This document shows positions 48,559 through 60,798 of a DNA stretch of 64,000 nucleotides, piece after piece. A program made the translations under genes and the position numbers. Below the pieces are notes generated by a model. It was not told the DNA's origin and made no database searches. It saw only the letters and a program-made list of their open reading frames with translations. Source of the DNA: Protea cynaroides (Eukaryota; Streptophyta; Magnoliopsida; Proteales; Proteaceae); the NCBI GenBank assembly GCA_028583415.1, contig CM053272.1, forward strand, positions 69,609,439 to 69,673,438, read 5' to 3'. Positions within the stretch are counted from its first letter, which is position 1, and the number at the start of each line of letters is the position of its first letter.

Positions 48559-49447
48559 AGCTTAGTCAAGGCTGCCATTCCCATGGGTGGAGGTCTCGAG
48601 ACATCACGTTCGTAGGCCCCAGAAAATGCAGCAGCACCTCCTGCCACCCGACGTCAAAATGTAGCGGCTTCCAACAACAGCAACCCACCATGCTCGCCAC
48701 AAGTTTTAGCCCTAGATCTACTCGATCGACCAGGGGAAAATAATTTACCAACAGAAAATGTCCAAGTACGTGTCAATGTGGCTAGGCAGTAGAGAGAAGC
48801 AGCCGTCCTCCCGGTACTCCCCGTGCCACAGCCACGACCGACGAACTGCAACAACAACTGAGGGACCTTACTCGATGCCTCTAGCAAATCGAGCAAGGTT
48901 CCGACGTCTACATTCAGCTGACATTCAGTGCTGAGATTACTCTGTCCGACGCCATCATGCGTTTCCCACTCCCAATGCGATACGTAATTCTGGTGATCAC
49001 ACCTTATGACAGCACCACCGATCCAGAGAGAACATCGACAATTCTAGAATGGGGATGCTTCTCCACGGCTATGATGATGCAATTTACTACCGGTCGTTCC
49101 CATCCACCCTACGGGATGCTAGTCAAATGTGGTTTAACAACCTACCACCATGTGAACTCCTTCTGAGAGCTTAGTTTCAGTTTCTTGATGCACTTCTAGT
49201 GCAGTCAAGGAACCAAGAAAATAGTCTCAGACCTCATGGCACTGTCGCGGGAGAAGGATGAGTTCATTGCTCGTTTCAACAAACTAGCACTTGAGATCAA
49301 GGATCTCCAGCCCGATGTCGTTACGGCGGCTCTCAAATCTTCCATTGGCAACAAAAAGCTCATCTATTCCATTACCTAGAAGCCTATCAAGTCACTCATG
49401 CTTCACCAGTGTGAGAGACATGTAACCGCTAACGACGTTGTCGATGC
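48559..49447 (+). pseudogene. Ty3/gypsy gag remnant (Tat-like)
   Basis: Frames on the plus strand give ELQQQLRDL and AIMRFPLPMRYV (about 48850-48990), TPYDSTTDPER (49005-49035), GYDDAIYYRSFPSTLRDASQ followed by MWFNNLPPCELL (49064-49165), then ALSREKDEFIARFNKLALEI (from about 49240) up to 49447. This series (YDG.tDP.eHl, FP.tL...A..WFn.LP, F.arFN..al) is the retrotransposon gag core typical of Tat-type elements. Frames shift at least twice and stops are present. An LTR fragment interrupts it at 49448. Confidence 0.75.
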
Positions 49448-49830
49448 TGTCACACCCCAAAACCAAATCGTTTTGCTATGACAAATTTCTCGCAGTGCAA
49501 GTATATCCAAGCCAGGATCACAATTGTTGTGCATCCTCACAAAACCTTTCATTCATTTACATTCACAAATAATGATCAAATCAAAGAAATAATTTTTGTC
49601 TTCACAAGACCAAACACATCCCAATTCGAACAACAGTAGAGAGTACGAGTTGTGTCCAATTTTTTATGTAAAACCATGGATGAGGATCCTACAACAAGGT
49701 TAGAACATGCTTCCATAGCGATAGACTACAGTCACGATGTCGAAACCACATCAAATCAAACTGAAATGGTCGATGACCCTGCAATCAGCCCCCCTTAGTA
49801 TAAATTATTAGTGGTAAATGATCCAAGCCA
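49448..49830 (-). repeat. LTR fragment F, truncated
   Basis: It begins TGTCACACCCCAAAACCAAA, the same terminal pattern as the A and B LTRs read on the plus strand, and includes CCAAGCCAGGATCACA and ACAAATAATGATCAAATCAA-like text parallel to those LTRs. The other end cannot be located; similarity fades by about 49830. Confidence 0.55.
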
Positions 49831-51354
49831 ATGGTAAATGATCCAATGCCGAGCCGACACAGTGTTTAACATAAGGCCAATATTGATTTTGGTTGCCTAA
49901 GTCACAACCATTATGAACAACCAAAATCCTTGATACACGATATCTCGTTCTTAATTTTCTCCATGTAGAGTGGTGGAATTGGCTGAAGATGTTGGCACGC
50001 AGAGGACTGGATGGCTCATCAGGCTGAGCCTATGGAATAAATTTTTTGGCCTATGATCACTATTTTCTCATTGAAGTTTCAGTCAGAATACACAGAATAA
50101 ATTTTTTACCTTATATACAGTCAGTCACCTAATTATCGAACTTGTCTGGGCCGGTAGAAAGCATGGCAAAATTGTATATCAAAATTAGCCAACCGGAGTA
50201 TCACTGCTATCCAAAAACATATTCGGTGACCTTGGAAGCATGCCTTTCGGCAAACACAAGCGATAAAACAACGTGTGAAATTGTAAAAAGTATGCATATA
50301 TATATATATATATTAAGAGTTAAAACTATGTTGTGATTACCAGGAAAATATCTTGATTTACAATGATACAGCATGTACCACTGCACCATTCATGGTTTGC
50401 TTCCTTCTCTCACGAGTTTTCAGGGCCTATCCAGTAGCCCAAATGGGACAAACTAAAAATCACAGGATGGTCCCTTCTGGACCCATTCTCTGTCTTTTCG
50501 TTTTGAATGGTTGTTGGGGGAATGTTAAACTTGTAGAAAAGATTTAATCAAAGATTTGCTGTTCAACTGCCAGAGACATAATTTTCATGGATTGCTAACA
50601 GGATACATTTAAAACATGATATGATAAACAGTTATGAAGCCGTTGTTTGGAATGTAGCCTTTACTATGACAGTTCTGACATATTGCCTTCTGCTAAGACC
50701 AATTTACCTCTTCAATTCCATTTTATGATCAGCAGCGTCATGATCAGTAGACCTAGGTCCATAACTACTATTTTTGATCATTCTGATTACCCTTTTGATT
50801 CAATCTTGAAAAGAAACTCATAAGAGAGTGATCCAAAGGCATTCAATTGACAAAGTACTGCAACTGCATTAGTTTCTGAATAAAAGTGGATGAAGATGTA
50901 ATATATGAGCTCATACCATGTAACATGATCACAAGGAAATAGAGGCAGCTAAATTTAACTAATATAAAGTAACACATATATACATACAGCGAAAGCTGAA
51001 GAATGCCTCTGCACTGTTGGACAAGTGGCATTTTCTTCCTCTGTGACAGAGAAATGTAGGAATGTAATTTCACAAGCATCAACAGTTCTCAGTAATCTAG
51101 GAAGCATGGATGGAGAGCAGAACATTTTGGGTCTTGCTGACTAAACTTCGGCATAAGGAAACTAGGTCAGAAATAAAAGTCCAATCTAGCCAGCAAAGCA
51201 TGCAGCTGAATTCCAAGGTTGTGTCCTCCATCGTCACTAACTACCAAAGATGAACATTAAGCTTGGAGAGTGGATGAACTTGTAAACACGTATCTGGATC
51301 AACGAGAAATGAATTTGCATTTCTAAAGAAACTCCATGAATTTAGTTAGAAGTG
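49831..51354. other. Non-coding stretch downstream of the kinase gene
   Basis: I find no supported gene. A short TA run sits at 50297-50312. The last 200-250 bases before 51355 are on the 3' side of the kinase stop codon and would include its 3' untranslated region. Open frames of 60-80 codons here have no recognisable content. Confidence 0.5.
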
Positions 51355-52538
51355 TTATGGAATAGATGGTTTGGATGGTTCTGGAGATTCCTTGCCACTC
51401 TTCACGACGAGGTCATAATTCATAGATGCCAGCTGAGACAAGTTCTGAATACAAAACAAGAAATCAAGGAGTCATTTAAATTCTTCAATTAATAAGTGAA
51501 ACAGAGAGTATCACAAATGGCAAGTTCTACCTTGAATGAAAAATTACTAAAGGAATATTTTACTGCAAGGGCGGGTGCACTAAAATCTGCCAAATTACCA
51601 CATTCATCTCCCTGATTCAAAGAATCCACATGTTAGAAGGATGAGATACAGTGGAAAATGACTTCAGAAAAAAGACTAATAGAACTTCACATACATCTTC
51701 ATCTAGTTCGTTGCTTAATGAGCTGCTGCCGCAGGATAAACTGCATGTTTCAGACATGTCCAAATCACAAGCTGCTGAACGAACATTTTCATCTGCCATA
51801 TTCCATACGTAACGACTTGTGAAATAACTTGTATCATATGCACCTTCTGCTGATGGTATGAATGCAGCCTGTAAGCAATAGCAAGACCTTCAGAATTTGA
51901 TGCTTCTGGTGAAAGTTTACGGAAGCCAACTCCAATTACTGATTAAGTATAACACAATAAGTGATGGAAAGGGATCATCCATCACTACTACTGTAAAGGA
52001 AGTGCCTGGGCTGGCAGGTAAGAAATTATAATTTCTCTTTTGTCTTTAGTTGTGAACTTAGCAATCCTCCCATTGGTCTTCTCTTGGTTTCTTTATGCAC
52101 TGATGTGGTAGGGATGCATTCCCCAAGACATTGGCTTAACAGTTTAGTTTTTACACCTCCTTAAAATCAAACCAAAAGAACCCCTTTTTTTTTTTTTGGG
52201 TGGGGGGGGGGGGGGGGGGGCTGTGGGGTGGGGGGGAGGGGCTGTTGGTGGTGGTCATGGTTGGTGTGTAAGAAAATGACCTTTTGCCTGGCAAGTGTCT
52301 CCCAGTTGATGTTCTTGAAAAAACAATGGCGCTTCACCTGCCAGAATGGTAATGATTTCAATTTACAAAGAACTAATCTGTTAATTATGACTTGCAGAGG
52401 TAATATCTTCATCAATAGTAACAAACATAAAAAGGTGGGGGGGGGGGGATGGAGTTCTTCACCAATGACTAGGCATCAGACTTCACCTCTTTTGCCCCGG
52501 TGGCTCCTAGTCTCTGAACAGGATTTTCAGTAAGCAAT
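51355..52538 (-). CDS. Last five exons of an IRE/IREH1-like AGC kinase
   Basis: Minus-strand exons, each with AG acceptor and GT donor: 52487-52538 (LTENPVQRLGATGAKE), 52281-52337 (VKRHCFFKNINWETLARQK), 51695-51868 (AAFIPSAEGAYDTSYFTSRY, later DLDMSETCSLSCGSSS), 51531-51611 (DECGNLADFSAPAL, KYSFSNFSFK) and 51355-51444 (NLSQLASMNYDLV, stop TAA at 51355-51357). Phases fit at every junction and no stop interrupts. The text is the end of a Ser/Thr kinase domain followed by the AGC C-terminal extension as in Arabidopsis IRE (root-hair elongation) and IREH1, recognised from family knowledge. The catalytic part is not in the window between 52539 and 64000; the preceding exon should end in codon bases AG. 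Confidence 0.85.
52191..52221. repeat. Poly-T / poly-G tract in a kinase intron
   Basis: About ten T followed by GGGTGG and a run of some 18-20 G, with further G runs to 52240 and at 52436-52449. It lies in the intron between the 51868 and 52281 exon borders. The run could be an assembly or sequencing artefact or a G-quadruplex former. Confidence 0.8.
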
Positions 52539-52932
52539 CTGGGAAAAAGAAATGAAAGAAACATAAATATGCGAAAATTATTCCCCATCTTCAATTAAAG
52601 ACAGACATCACTAACCCATCAATAATGGATTTTCTTCATGTAGAAAGAAATAAACATCTTCTGTAGGAAAAAGTAATAATTAGAATATCCAGTAATAATG
52701 GAGTACATGATATAGAAATTTTTGTTGGGTCTCTAATATTGATTGTAAGTTTTTGTAGGAACTCTAATATTGATCTTCGTAAAATTATAATGGATGAAAA
52801 ACAGAATCATCCGCCAAATATTTGGAGTAAAATACCCACTCTAAGCAGAAGAGCATTACTGACTTACAAGCCGATTTTGTAAGATCTTTTGCTTTTCTTT
52901 CTAACTAGAAGGTCTGATAGGTTGTTATGTAA

Positions 52933-53519
52933 TGTAACGCCCCAACCTCCAAGCAACCATCAACATATTGTCCTCTATGGCCCATGGGCCTCAAGGTTTT
53001 AAAACACGTCTTGACATGTTGGGGAGGCTAAGGTTTATCAACTAGCCCAGTCTATTCCCTTTAACCAATGTGGGAATAAGTTTTGTGCACCCTTGTCGAT
53101 CTCCCGAATCACCTGGTACTCGCCATATCTTGGTGGGGACCCCTCAACGATCTCCCAGGATGGTCAGTACTCGCAGCCCTCGGGTGCCACATTCTCCCCC
53201 CCACCCTTCAGATACACGTCCCCGCTGTGGCCCTATACAGTGTCGAGGTCCGCTCTGATACCAATTGTAATGCCCTAACCTCCAAGCAACTGTCAAGATA
53301 TTGTCCTCTTTGGCCCATGGGCCTCAAGACTTTAAAACACGTCTTTTTGGAGAGGCTAAGGGTTATCAACTAGCCCAGTCTCTTCCCCCTAACCAATGTG
53401 GGACTAAGTTTTGTGTACGCTTATCGATCTCCCGAATCACCTGGTACTCGCCGTATCTTGGTGGGGACCCCTCAAGGATCTCCAAGGATGGTCGGTACTC
53501 GCCGCCCTCGGGTGTCACA
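52933..53519 (-). mobile_element. Intact TRIM-like miniature LTR retrotransposon (587 bp)
   Basis: Two LTRs, 52933-53191 (259 bp) and 53266-53519 (254 bp), both running (plus) TGTAA(C/T)GCCC...GGGTG(C/T)CACA. The internal part is only 74 bp: polypurine tract (complement of TTCTCCCCCCCA, 53192) and PBS GCTCTGATACCA (53252-53263), complementary to initiator tRNA-Met. A perfect 5-bp duplication TGTAA flanks it (52928-52932 and 53520-53524). No coding capacity. Small frames across it (for example 53083-53373) are shadows. It lies in the putative intron upstream of the last kinase exons. Confidence 0.93.
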
Positions 53520-53524
53520 TGTAA

Positions 53525-55777
53525 GGATTGTAAGGTTATACCTGAGGAGAGCCTAACCACTCAGCATAGATTATTGGTCATCGATATATGTCTCACTACG
53601 CCGAATGGTAGGAAAGGTCAGGTTTTTTGCCTTAGGATAAGGTGGTGGTGCTTAAAAGGAAATACCTTGAAAGTTTTTATTGATAATGTGGTCAAACAAG
53701 GAATGTGGAACTTTGAGGGAGACACTAATACAATGTGGAACGAGATGATTGCTTATATTAAGAAAGTTGCTATAGAGGTTCTAGGTGTATCGAAAGGAAA
53801 ATGTCATTTTCCTAGAGAGTCTTGGTGGTGGGATGATGAGGTTCAAACAGCTATTAAAACTAAGAAAGATAGTTTTAAAACATGGCAAAAGACTAAGGAT
53901 ATAGAGGATCTAAAACGATATGGACTTGCTAGAAATGAAGCAAAAAAGATTGTAGGAAAAGTAAGGGCGAAGAAATATGAAGATTTTTATAACAATCTGA
54001 GTACAAAGGAAGGAGAAAAAGCTATCTATAAAAAAACTAAGATGAGGAAAAGGAAGAGTAGAGATTTAGAGCATGTTAGTTGTATTAAAAGTGCAGATGG
54101 TAGAGTTTTAGTAAGGGATGAAGACATTAAATAAAGATGGAACGATTATTTCTACAACCTACTAATGAAGACGTCTCAGGAAATAGTGTCCCAGATTGTT
54201 ACATTACCCACCATGACACCACAGGTCATAGGTATATACGCAAAATTAGGGTGACAAAAGTGAAAGAAGCTTTAAGGAGGATGAATGTAGGCAAAGCACC
54301 AGGCCCAGATGAGGTCCCAATAGAAGTTTGGATGAGCCTAGGAATATATGGGGTATCTTAGCTAACTAAGTTGCCCAATAAAATTATGAGCACAAAGAAA
54401 ATGCCAAATGAATGAAGGAGAAGTATTATGGTTCTGATCTACAAAAACAAAGGTGATATTTAGAGTAGCAATAACTACAGAGGCATAAAACTAATGAGTC
54501 ATACTTTGAAACTATAGGAGAGAGTTATTGAAACCCGCTTGAGAAAATAAACTACCATTACGAAGAACCAGTTTGGTTTTATGCCAGGTAGATCCACGAC
54601 AAAGGCTATTTACCTGCTTAAGAGACTCATGGAAAGATGTAGAGAAGGCAAGAAGGACTTCCATAAGGTTTTTATCGACCTAGAAAAAGCTAATGATAGA
54701 GTTCCTAGGGAGTTAATCTGGCAAGTATTAGAGAAGAGAAGCATTTCAAGAAAATATGTGGACATAGTTAAGGATATCTATTATAATGTAGTGACGAGTA
54801 TGAAAACCGAGGGGGTCAAGGTCGTGAATTTACAATGGGGTTACATCAAGGATCAGTTTTAAGCCCTTATTTATTTTTGCCCTTATTATGGATAATCTTA
54901 CCAGAGACATACAAGATGAGGTTCCCTGGTGTATGCTTTTCGCTGATGATATTGTTTTGGTAGATGAGACAAAAGCAGGGATTAATGCCAAGTTGCAGCT
55001 ATGGAGATCAACATTGGAATCAAAAGGTTTTAAGATAAGTAGAACGAAGATGGAGTATATGGTGTGTAACTTTAGTCACACAATGACGGATAATGAGGTA
55101 GTGAACATTTGTGAGGGAGAGATAAAACAAAGTGATCATTTTAGGTATCTAGGTTCAATCATAAACAAAGAAGGTGATATATACGATGATGTTTCACAAA
55201 GGATTAAAATAGGATGGATAAAGTGGAGAAGTACTAGAAATTTCAATTGTGCTTATATTCATCACTGTAGTCTGGAGTATTGTGTAATTGGCGTATTCCT
55301 TTAAAACTTAAAAAAAAATTCTATACGATAGTCATTCAATCGGCTATGATGTATGATGTAGAATGTTGGGCAGTTAAGAAACATCATATAGATAAACTTA
55401 GTGTAATAGAGATGAGGATATTAAGATGGATGTATGGCAAAACTAGGAAGGATAAGGTAAGGAATGATCATATTAGAGGTGATTTGGGAGAAGCACCAAT
55501 ACATGATAAACTACAAGAAAATTATTTGAGATGGTATGGTCATGTTCAACGGAGGCCGTTAGATGCCCCCGTATGGAGGAGTGATTTAATTCAGTTTAAA
55601 GGATCTAAAAGAGCTAGGGGCAGACCTACGATGACTCTAGGGGAGGTAGTGAAGAAAGACATGTATAGCTTAGGCCTTGCTTCAAGGATGACATTGAATA
55701 GAGGTGATTGGTGGACAAGAATCCATGTAGCCGACCCCATTTAGTTGGGATAAGGCTTTGTTGTTGTGTTGTTGTTG
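53525..55777 (+). pseudogene. 5'-truncated RTE-type LINE (plus strand)
   Basis: The reading starts after the endonuclease domain (CKDCKVIPEESLTTQHRLLV, 53520-53575), then WWW(D)DEVQTAIKTKK, reverse transcriptase (54137-55304: NVGKAPGPDEVPIEVW, KNQFGFMPGRST, DLEKANDRVPRE, LFADDIVLVDE with the catalytic Asp pair at 54945-54950) and the C-terminal part (55280-55744: ECWAVKKHHIDKLSV, MRILRWMYGKTRKDKVRN, ending ADPI with LG read-through). The 3' end is a TTG-rich tail (55762-55777), typical of RTE elements. Several stops and frameshifts. A second copy is on the minus strand at 59352-61932. Confidence 0.9.
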
Positions 55778-55834
55778 TATGGTAAATTCCCATATTTGCC
55801 AAGATTCATTGTCATAGAAGCACATAGCTAAGGT

Positions 55835-55856
55835 TTTTTTTTTTTTTTTTTTTTTG
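55835..55856. repeat. Poly-T tract
   Basis: A run of about 21 T in intergenic or intronic sequence shortly after the LINE. Possibly the reverse-complement poly-A tail of a retroposed fragment. Confidence 0.85.
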
Positions 55857-55959
55857 CTTAGATACCACATAGCTAAGTTGAATAATGGTAGAACGCAACC
55901 TTGAGATTTGCAGGACCAACCTAAGAAACACAAAATTAAGTAGGGAATAAGTGTGTAGG

Positions 55960-56115
55960 CTTATTCCATATGGTGGTCTTAGGATTAGAAATGTCCCGAA
56001 GAAAAATGAGGCACCTCTCAGATTGGTCATGGAGATACCCAGAGAGGAAGGGAGTTTGTGTAAGTCAGCAATCAGATCAAAGTATGGGTGGAGAAATCTG
56101 GTATGACACATAGAG
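55960..56115 (+). pseudogene. Possible L1-LINE C-terminal scrap
   Basis: The plus-strand frame reads YGGLRIRNVPKKNEAPLRLV and later EEGSLCKSAIRSKYGW, resembling the GGLG(I/L)R...N.ALL.KW.WR...LW..VI..KYG block found near the end of plant L1 ORF2. Only about 50 residues, so the call is tentative. Confidence 0.4.
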
Positions 56116-56239
56116 CTACTCACTATGTCCATGGAAGAATATTAAATATTTTTGCTCTCTTTCTTCAGTTTATCAAGTATGAGGTGTATGATGGTAGGCG
56201 ACTAGGCATATTAGGTTTTGGGACTCCCTTTGGTAGGGT

Positions 56240-59200
56240 GATAACCCCTAGAGCTCAATGTTAGGTAAGCCTAGAGAGGGGGGTTGAATATGCTACCTTT
56301 GCGGATTAAAGCTTTTTTCGACAATTTAAGCTAAGTATTGTAAAATAAATGCAATTGCAATGGCAAACCACAACACAAAGGATTATAGTGGTTCATTTGA
56401 GATTTCCTCCACAAGCAAGTCCACTTGTTCTCAAGCTTGAGTTCCAATAATCTCCCCTCCAATAAGTGGGGACGAACACCTCTTACACAATCTTTTCGGT
56501 AAAGAGAAATCTTAGAATCTTCGTTCAAGGTCAAGAGGAACCTTTATAATCTTTTAGGATAAGAGGATCCTTACAAATAAATTCAGAAAGGTAAAGTTTA
56601 CCTAGGCAAGGAGTGTAACACTACTTCTTGTGATGTGTAATGATGAAGATGATACGGAGATGATGCTTTTGCACAATGAAGCCTACTCTTGATGATTTGA
56701 GTATTGAGAGAAGTGATGGTAGGCTCGAGAATTTGAGCTTGAAAGATTACTTGAGTTCCATAATCTTTTTGATGTTGTATTGATTATTTCTTGCAATATG
56801 AGCTCAAGAATATGTTCTTAATGTATGTGAATAGCGTTATCTTTTTCTTCATAAGTGTGTCCTTAAATAGACTATAGGAATCCCAAGTGATTGGCCAAAA
56901 CAAACTCCAATGGATCTATTTATAACTTGTACCAGTAGACCGCTTAGCCCATCCGTCAACTTGTAGAATATACCCATTGTAAGATAGCCGTTAAAGAGCC
57001 ATTGGATAGGCTTTAATCCATCTGGTCGATCACCGGTTAGTTTTCATTTGATGGCCTTCGGTCGGCTGGTTAGGTCAACCGGCTAATGCCGGAGTGTCTT
57101 GCTTAAATTCAGGAACTCTCAAGTAGATTGGCCTGTAACATGACTTTAAGATCCGGCCAACTGGTTCATCTTGCGTTCGGCCGGTGCCTTAGAATCTCTT
57201 CATTGGGGGTTTTCAAGCCACTTTCCTTGGTCTTTGAGCCAGTCTATAACCCAACTTTTTTTTAACTAATTTGGGTGATTGTTGACTCATCCTAGGCATG
57301 GTTCTAAATTTCGGCCAAAATTAGTGGTTTCGGCCGAAATATTTACCTTCGAAATTAAAAAGTAAGTAATTGTTTCAACCAGTTTTCGACCGAAATCACT
57401 GTTTCGGTCAAAACCTGATCGTTGCGGTCGAAACCTGGCCTGGCCCTAGTATATAAAATACATCACCGAAAGGAGCACTTTCAAGGAGATTTCAACTGAT
57501 ACCTTATTTCTTCTCCAAAATCTCTACTATTTCACTCAAAAGTTAGAGTAGTACAAGACAAGGAACAATATACAAGAGGGACAATATACACCACACTATA
57601 CTTATTAACGACTAATATCACTTAAGTAAATGTTTAGTGACTTTTATATACTTAAGATAAAATTCATAAATAAACAAACACCCCTCATTTGAATCCAAAA
57701 AAAATAGTCTAAAATTCAACTTGCAAAAGAATAAAAAGTCAACTATCCAATAAAAATAATCTACAATTCAAATTCCAAAAATAGTCTAAAATTCAAATTC
57801 CAAAAGAGTAAAAAGTCAATTTTCCAGTTCAAGAACAAGAATTGGATTTTCGATCACGAGGCGATTTTCAACTTTCAAATGCTAACCTTTCTCTCCAATA
57901 TAAAATTCTATAAATCTTATTAGAGTAAAAAATCACTAAAAATAAAAAATCTACCAAAATAATATTTTGTTTTGATGTCTAAAAATTATTTTCATTCAGG
58001 CAACTTTAAACAGTATTCATATACTCAAAACAAGGTTTGACTGGAGCATAACTCCTTTAATATAATTCGAATTCAAGCAATCTCGGATTTGTTGCAAAAC
58101 TGATTACACTAATATTCCAAAGAATTTGACATTGATTGAATCCGAGTTATATTTATGCCCAGTCAAACCTTATTCAGAGTATGTGAATGTTGTTTAAAGT
58201 CACCTGAATGGAAATAATTTTTGTACATTAAAAGAAAAGATTATTTTGGCGGACTCTTGGTTTTTAAGGATGTTTTACTCTAATAAGGATTATGAAATTT
58301 TTAAGCATAAAAAAAATTTATGGAAATTTTAGATTGGAGAAAAAGGCTAGTATTTAAAATTTGAAAATTGCCCCACGATTGAAAATCTAATTTTTGTTCT
58401 TGAACTAGAAAGTCGACTTTTTATCTTTTTAGAATTTGAAATTTAGATTATCTTTATTGGATTCAAATAGGGGGGGGGGTGTTTCCTTATATATGAATAA
58501 TAACATTTACTTAAATGATATTAGTCATAAATAAGTATTGCCTATTTAACTCTAAATACAATCCCATGTTCTAGTGTATACTAACAAACTTGGGTCCACA
58601 ACACATAATACCATTTTGGATGGTTTTTTTCTTACACTAATTAAGGGAATATGTGTAAAAAAAAGATAAAATATACTACATAAAAAATAAAAAATAAAAA
58701 AAACCCTTTTAGTCCTTGAAACCAAAGTTTCACGTTCACCCAGAAAAAATACCAGATTTCATCCAGAATCTGTTTCGTTTCGGTTTGAGGGTAGCCAAAA
58801 CTAGCCCCGAAATCGAAATTGAGAACTTTTAATCCTAGGGTCTTACTAAGATGCAACGTAATGCATGATTACAATATGATTTGTGTAGTGTGCTAATCTA
58901 CGAACAAAGTCTTCATCTTCATTCTTGCTTTGATCTACTAGTTTGGATATTTGACTTCTCAAGAAGCTTGGTCATGCTTTGTTCATTTCTTCAACCTTGG
59001 TCAATGTTTTGACTTTGTCTTCAATGTTCACTTCTTTGATCAATGCTTTTGACTGTCTTCAATGTTCATTTCTTTGATTAATGGCTTTGATTTGCATGAG
59101 CTTTGGCTTGAAATCACTTCACAGAAGATGTTAATACATCTTCAATTTGTTTGTTGTCATCAAAATCAAATTAAAGATGTGGTTTTTCCAAAACTCAATA

Positions 59201-59280
59201 TTTCCTACATTGTACAAACTCCTCAAGAGCAAGGATTATGGAGGAGTGTATTATTGTTGATGGGAACTGTCTTAGGTTAG
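56240..59280. repeat. Interspersed plant repeat, interrupted by a hAT-like element
   Basis: The left end (GTAAGCCTAGAGAGGGGGGTTGAATA, from about 56262) and the right part (TCAATTTGTTTGTTGTCATC near 59145) are text I recognise from a dispersed repeat common in plant genomes. The superfamily is unclear to me, and the outer ends are uncertain. Element 57297-58831 is inserted in it. Inside are gene-free words such as GGCCGGTGCC and CGGTCGGCTGGTTAGGTC (57000-57190). No coding frame is supported. Confidence 0.45.
57297..58831. mobile_element. Foldback hAT-like non-autonomous element with TTTCGGCCGAAA arrays
   Basis: 1535 bp flanked by an 8-bp duplication ATCCTAGG (57289-57296 and 58832-58839). The ends form imperfect inverted repeats (GGTTCTAAATTTCGG against AGTTCTCAATTTCG). 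The left ~150 bp iterate TTTCGGCCGAAA, TTTCGACCGAAA and TTTCGGTC; the right end repeats TTTCGTTTCGGTTT and CCGAAATCGAAAT. The interior is a long imperfect palindrome: 57855-58050 (AATAATATTTTGTTTTGATG, AACAAGGTTTGACTGGAGC) pairs with 58150-58420. No ORF. Confidence 0.8.
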
Positions 59281-60283
59281 GGATTAAAAGAGAGGTAAGA
59301 GACTCTAACAATTAAGAGGTCACAGATTTGATATTCTTTTGTCGGATGCTTACAACAACAACAAAGCCTTAAACTTACCCATTAAAAAAAAAAAAAAAAA
59401 ACCTTATCCCAACTAAAGGGGTTGGCTACATGGATTCTTACCCTCTAATCAGCTCTGTTCGAGGTCAAACTTGAAATAAATCCTAATCTATGCATGTCTT
59501 TCCTCACCACCTCCCCTAGAGTCATCTTAGGTCTGCTCCTTACTCTTTTAGATCCTTTGATATGAATAAAATCACTCATCCATACTAGAGCATCTAACGG
59601 CCTCTAATGAAAATGGCCATACCATCTCAAACAACTTTCTCGTAGCTAATCATGTATTGACGCTACTCCCATATCAGCTTTGTATAGCTTTAATACAATC
59701 ACTCCTTACCTTGTACTTCCTAGTTTTGCCACACATTTATCTTAATATCCTCATCTCAGCTACACTAAATTTATATATATGATGCTTAACTCCCCAACAT
59801 TCCGCACGATACATCATAGGTAGTCGAATAGCTGTCCTATAAAATATTCCTCAAATTTTTACAGGAATACGTAGGTCACATAGCACTCCAGACTCACCTC
59901 TTCACTTCATCCTTCCTATTTTAATCCTCTGTGAAATATCATCCTCTATATAACCTTCTTTATTTATGATTGAACCTTAGTACCTAAAATAATCACTTTG
60001 CTATATCTCCCTCACCATTTTTCACTACCTCATTATCCGTCCTTGTGTAACTAAAATTACATACCATATTACTCCATATTCGTTTCACTTATCTTAAAAC
60101 CTTTTGATTCTAAAACTAATCTCCATAACTCCAACTTGGCGTTAAACCTAACTTTTCTCATCCACCAAAACAATATCATAAGCAAAAAACATACACCAAG
60201 GAACTTCATCTTGAATGTTTCTAATTAAGTCCCCCATAACCAGGACAAACAGATAAGAGCTTAAAGCTGATACTTGCTGTAAC

Positions 60284-60768
60284 CAATAACAAAATAGAAA
60301 GAAAAAGGAGAAGAGAAGGGGAAAAGAAGATGGAGATAATCAAGGGTTAGAAGAATTCGAGTGTATCTTTCTCTCCCCTACTACCATATACTTATAAATA
60401 TTGAAACCAAGTAATTACAACTTAGTAGAACTTTAAAAAGCAATTACAATGAAACCTTAATAACCGTAATAAAAATAATTCTAAAGCATAAAGTAAAACA
60501 TAAATATAAGACTAAACACAATCATATTCTGAAACATGGAAAAAAATAATTGGCTTATCAAATTATCTATCAAGCCGTGAAAAAGATTCAACAAAAGACA
60601 AAGTAGATTTGTTTTACGTAAAGCAATACGTGGAGTAACTCCCGATATAGCAGTAAAAGAAAGAGAACACCTCATGACTATTATCAACACCAAATAGTGG
60701 CTATCAACAATAGCCAATGATGTGTACCACAGTAAGAGGGTCCACTCAACACTGTTATCTCAACATAA
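60284..60768. mobile_element. Solo-LTR-like insertion in the LINE
   Basis: It is flanked by TAACC on both sides (60279-60283 and about 60769-60773) and begins AATAACAAAATAG, ending TTATCTCAACA. The complement starts TGTTGAGATAACAG, the style of a Copia LTR. A possible TATA (CTTATAAATATTG) is near 60391. No coding content; the class is uncertain. Confidence 0.5.
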
Positions 60769-60798
60769 CCCAATTGTAATTGCGAATTCACTACCAAG

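Noticed and set aside
50142..50547. Two short plus-strand frames downstream of the kinase
   Set aside because: No domain, no splice or conservation evidence; likely chance.
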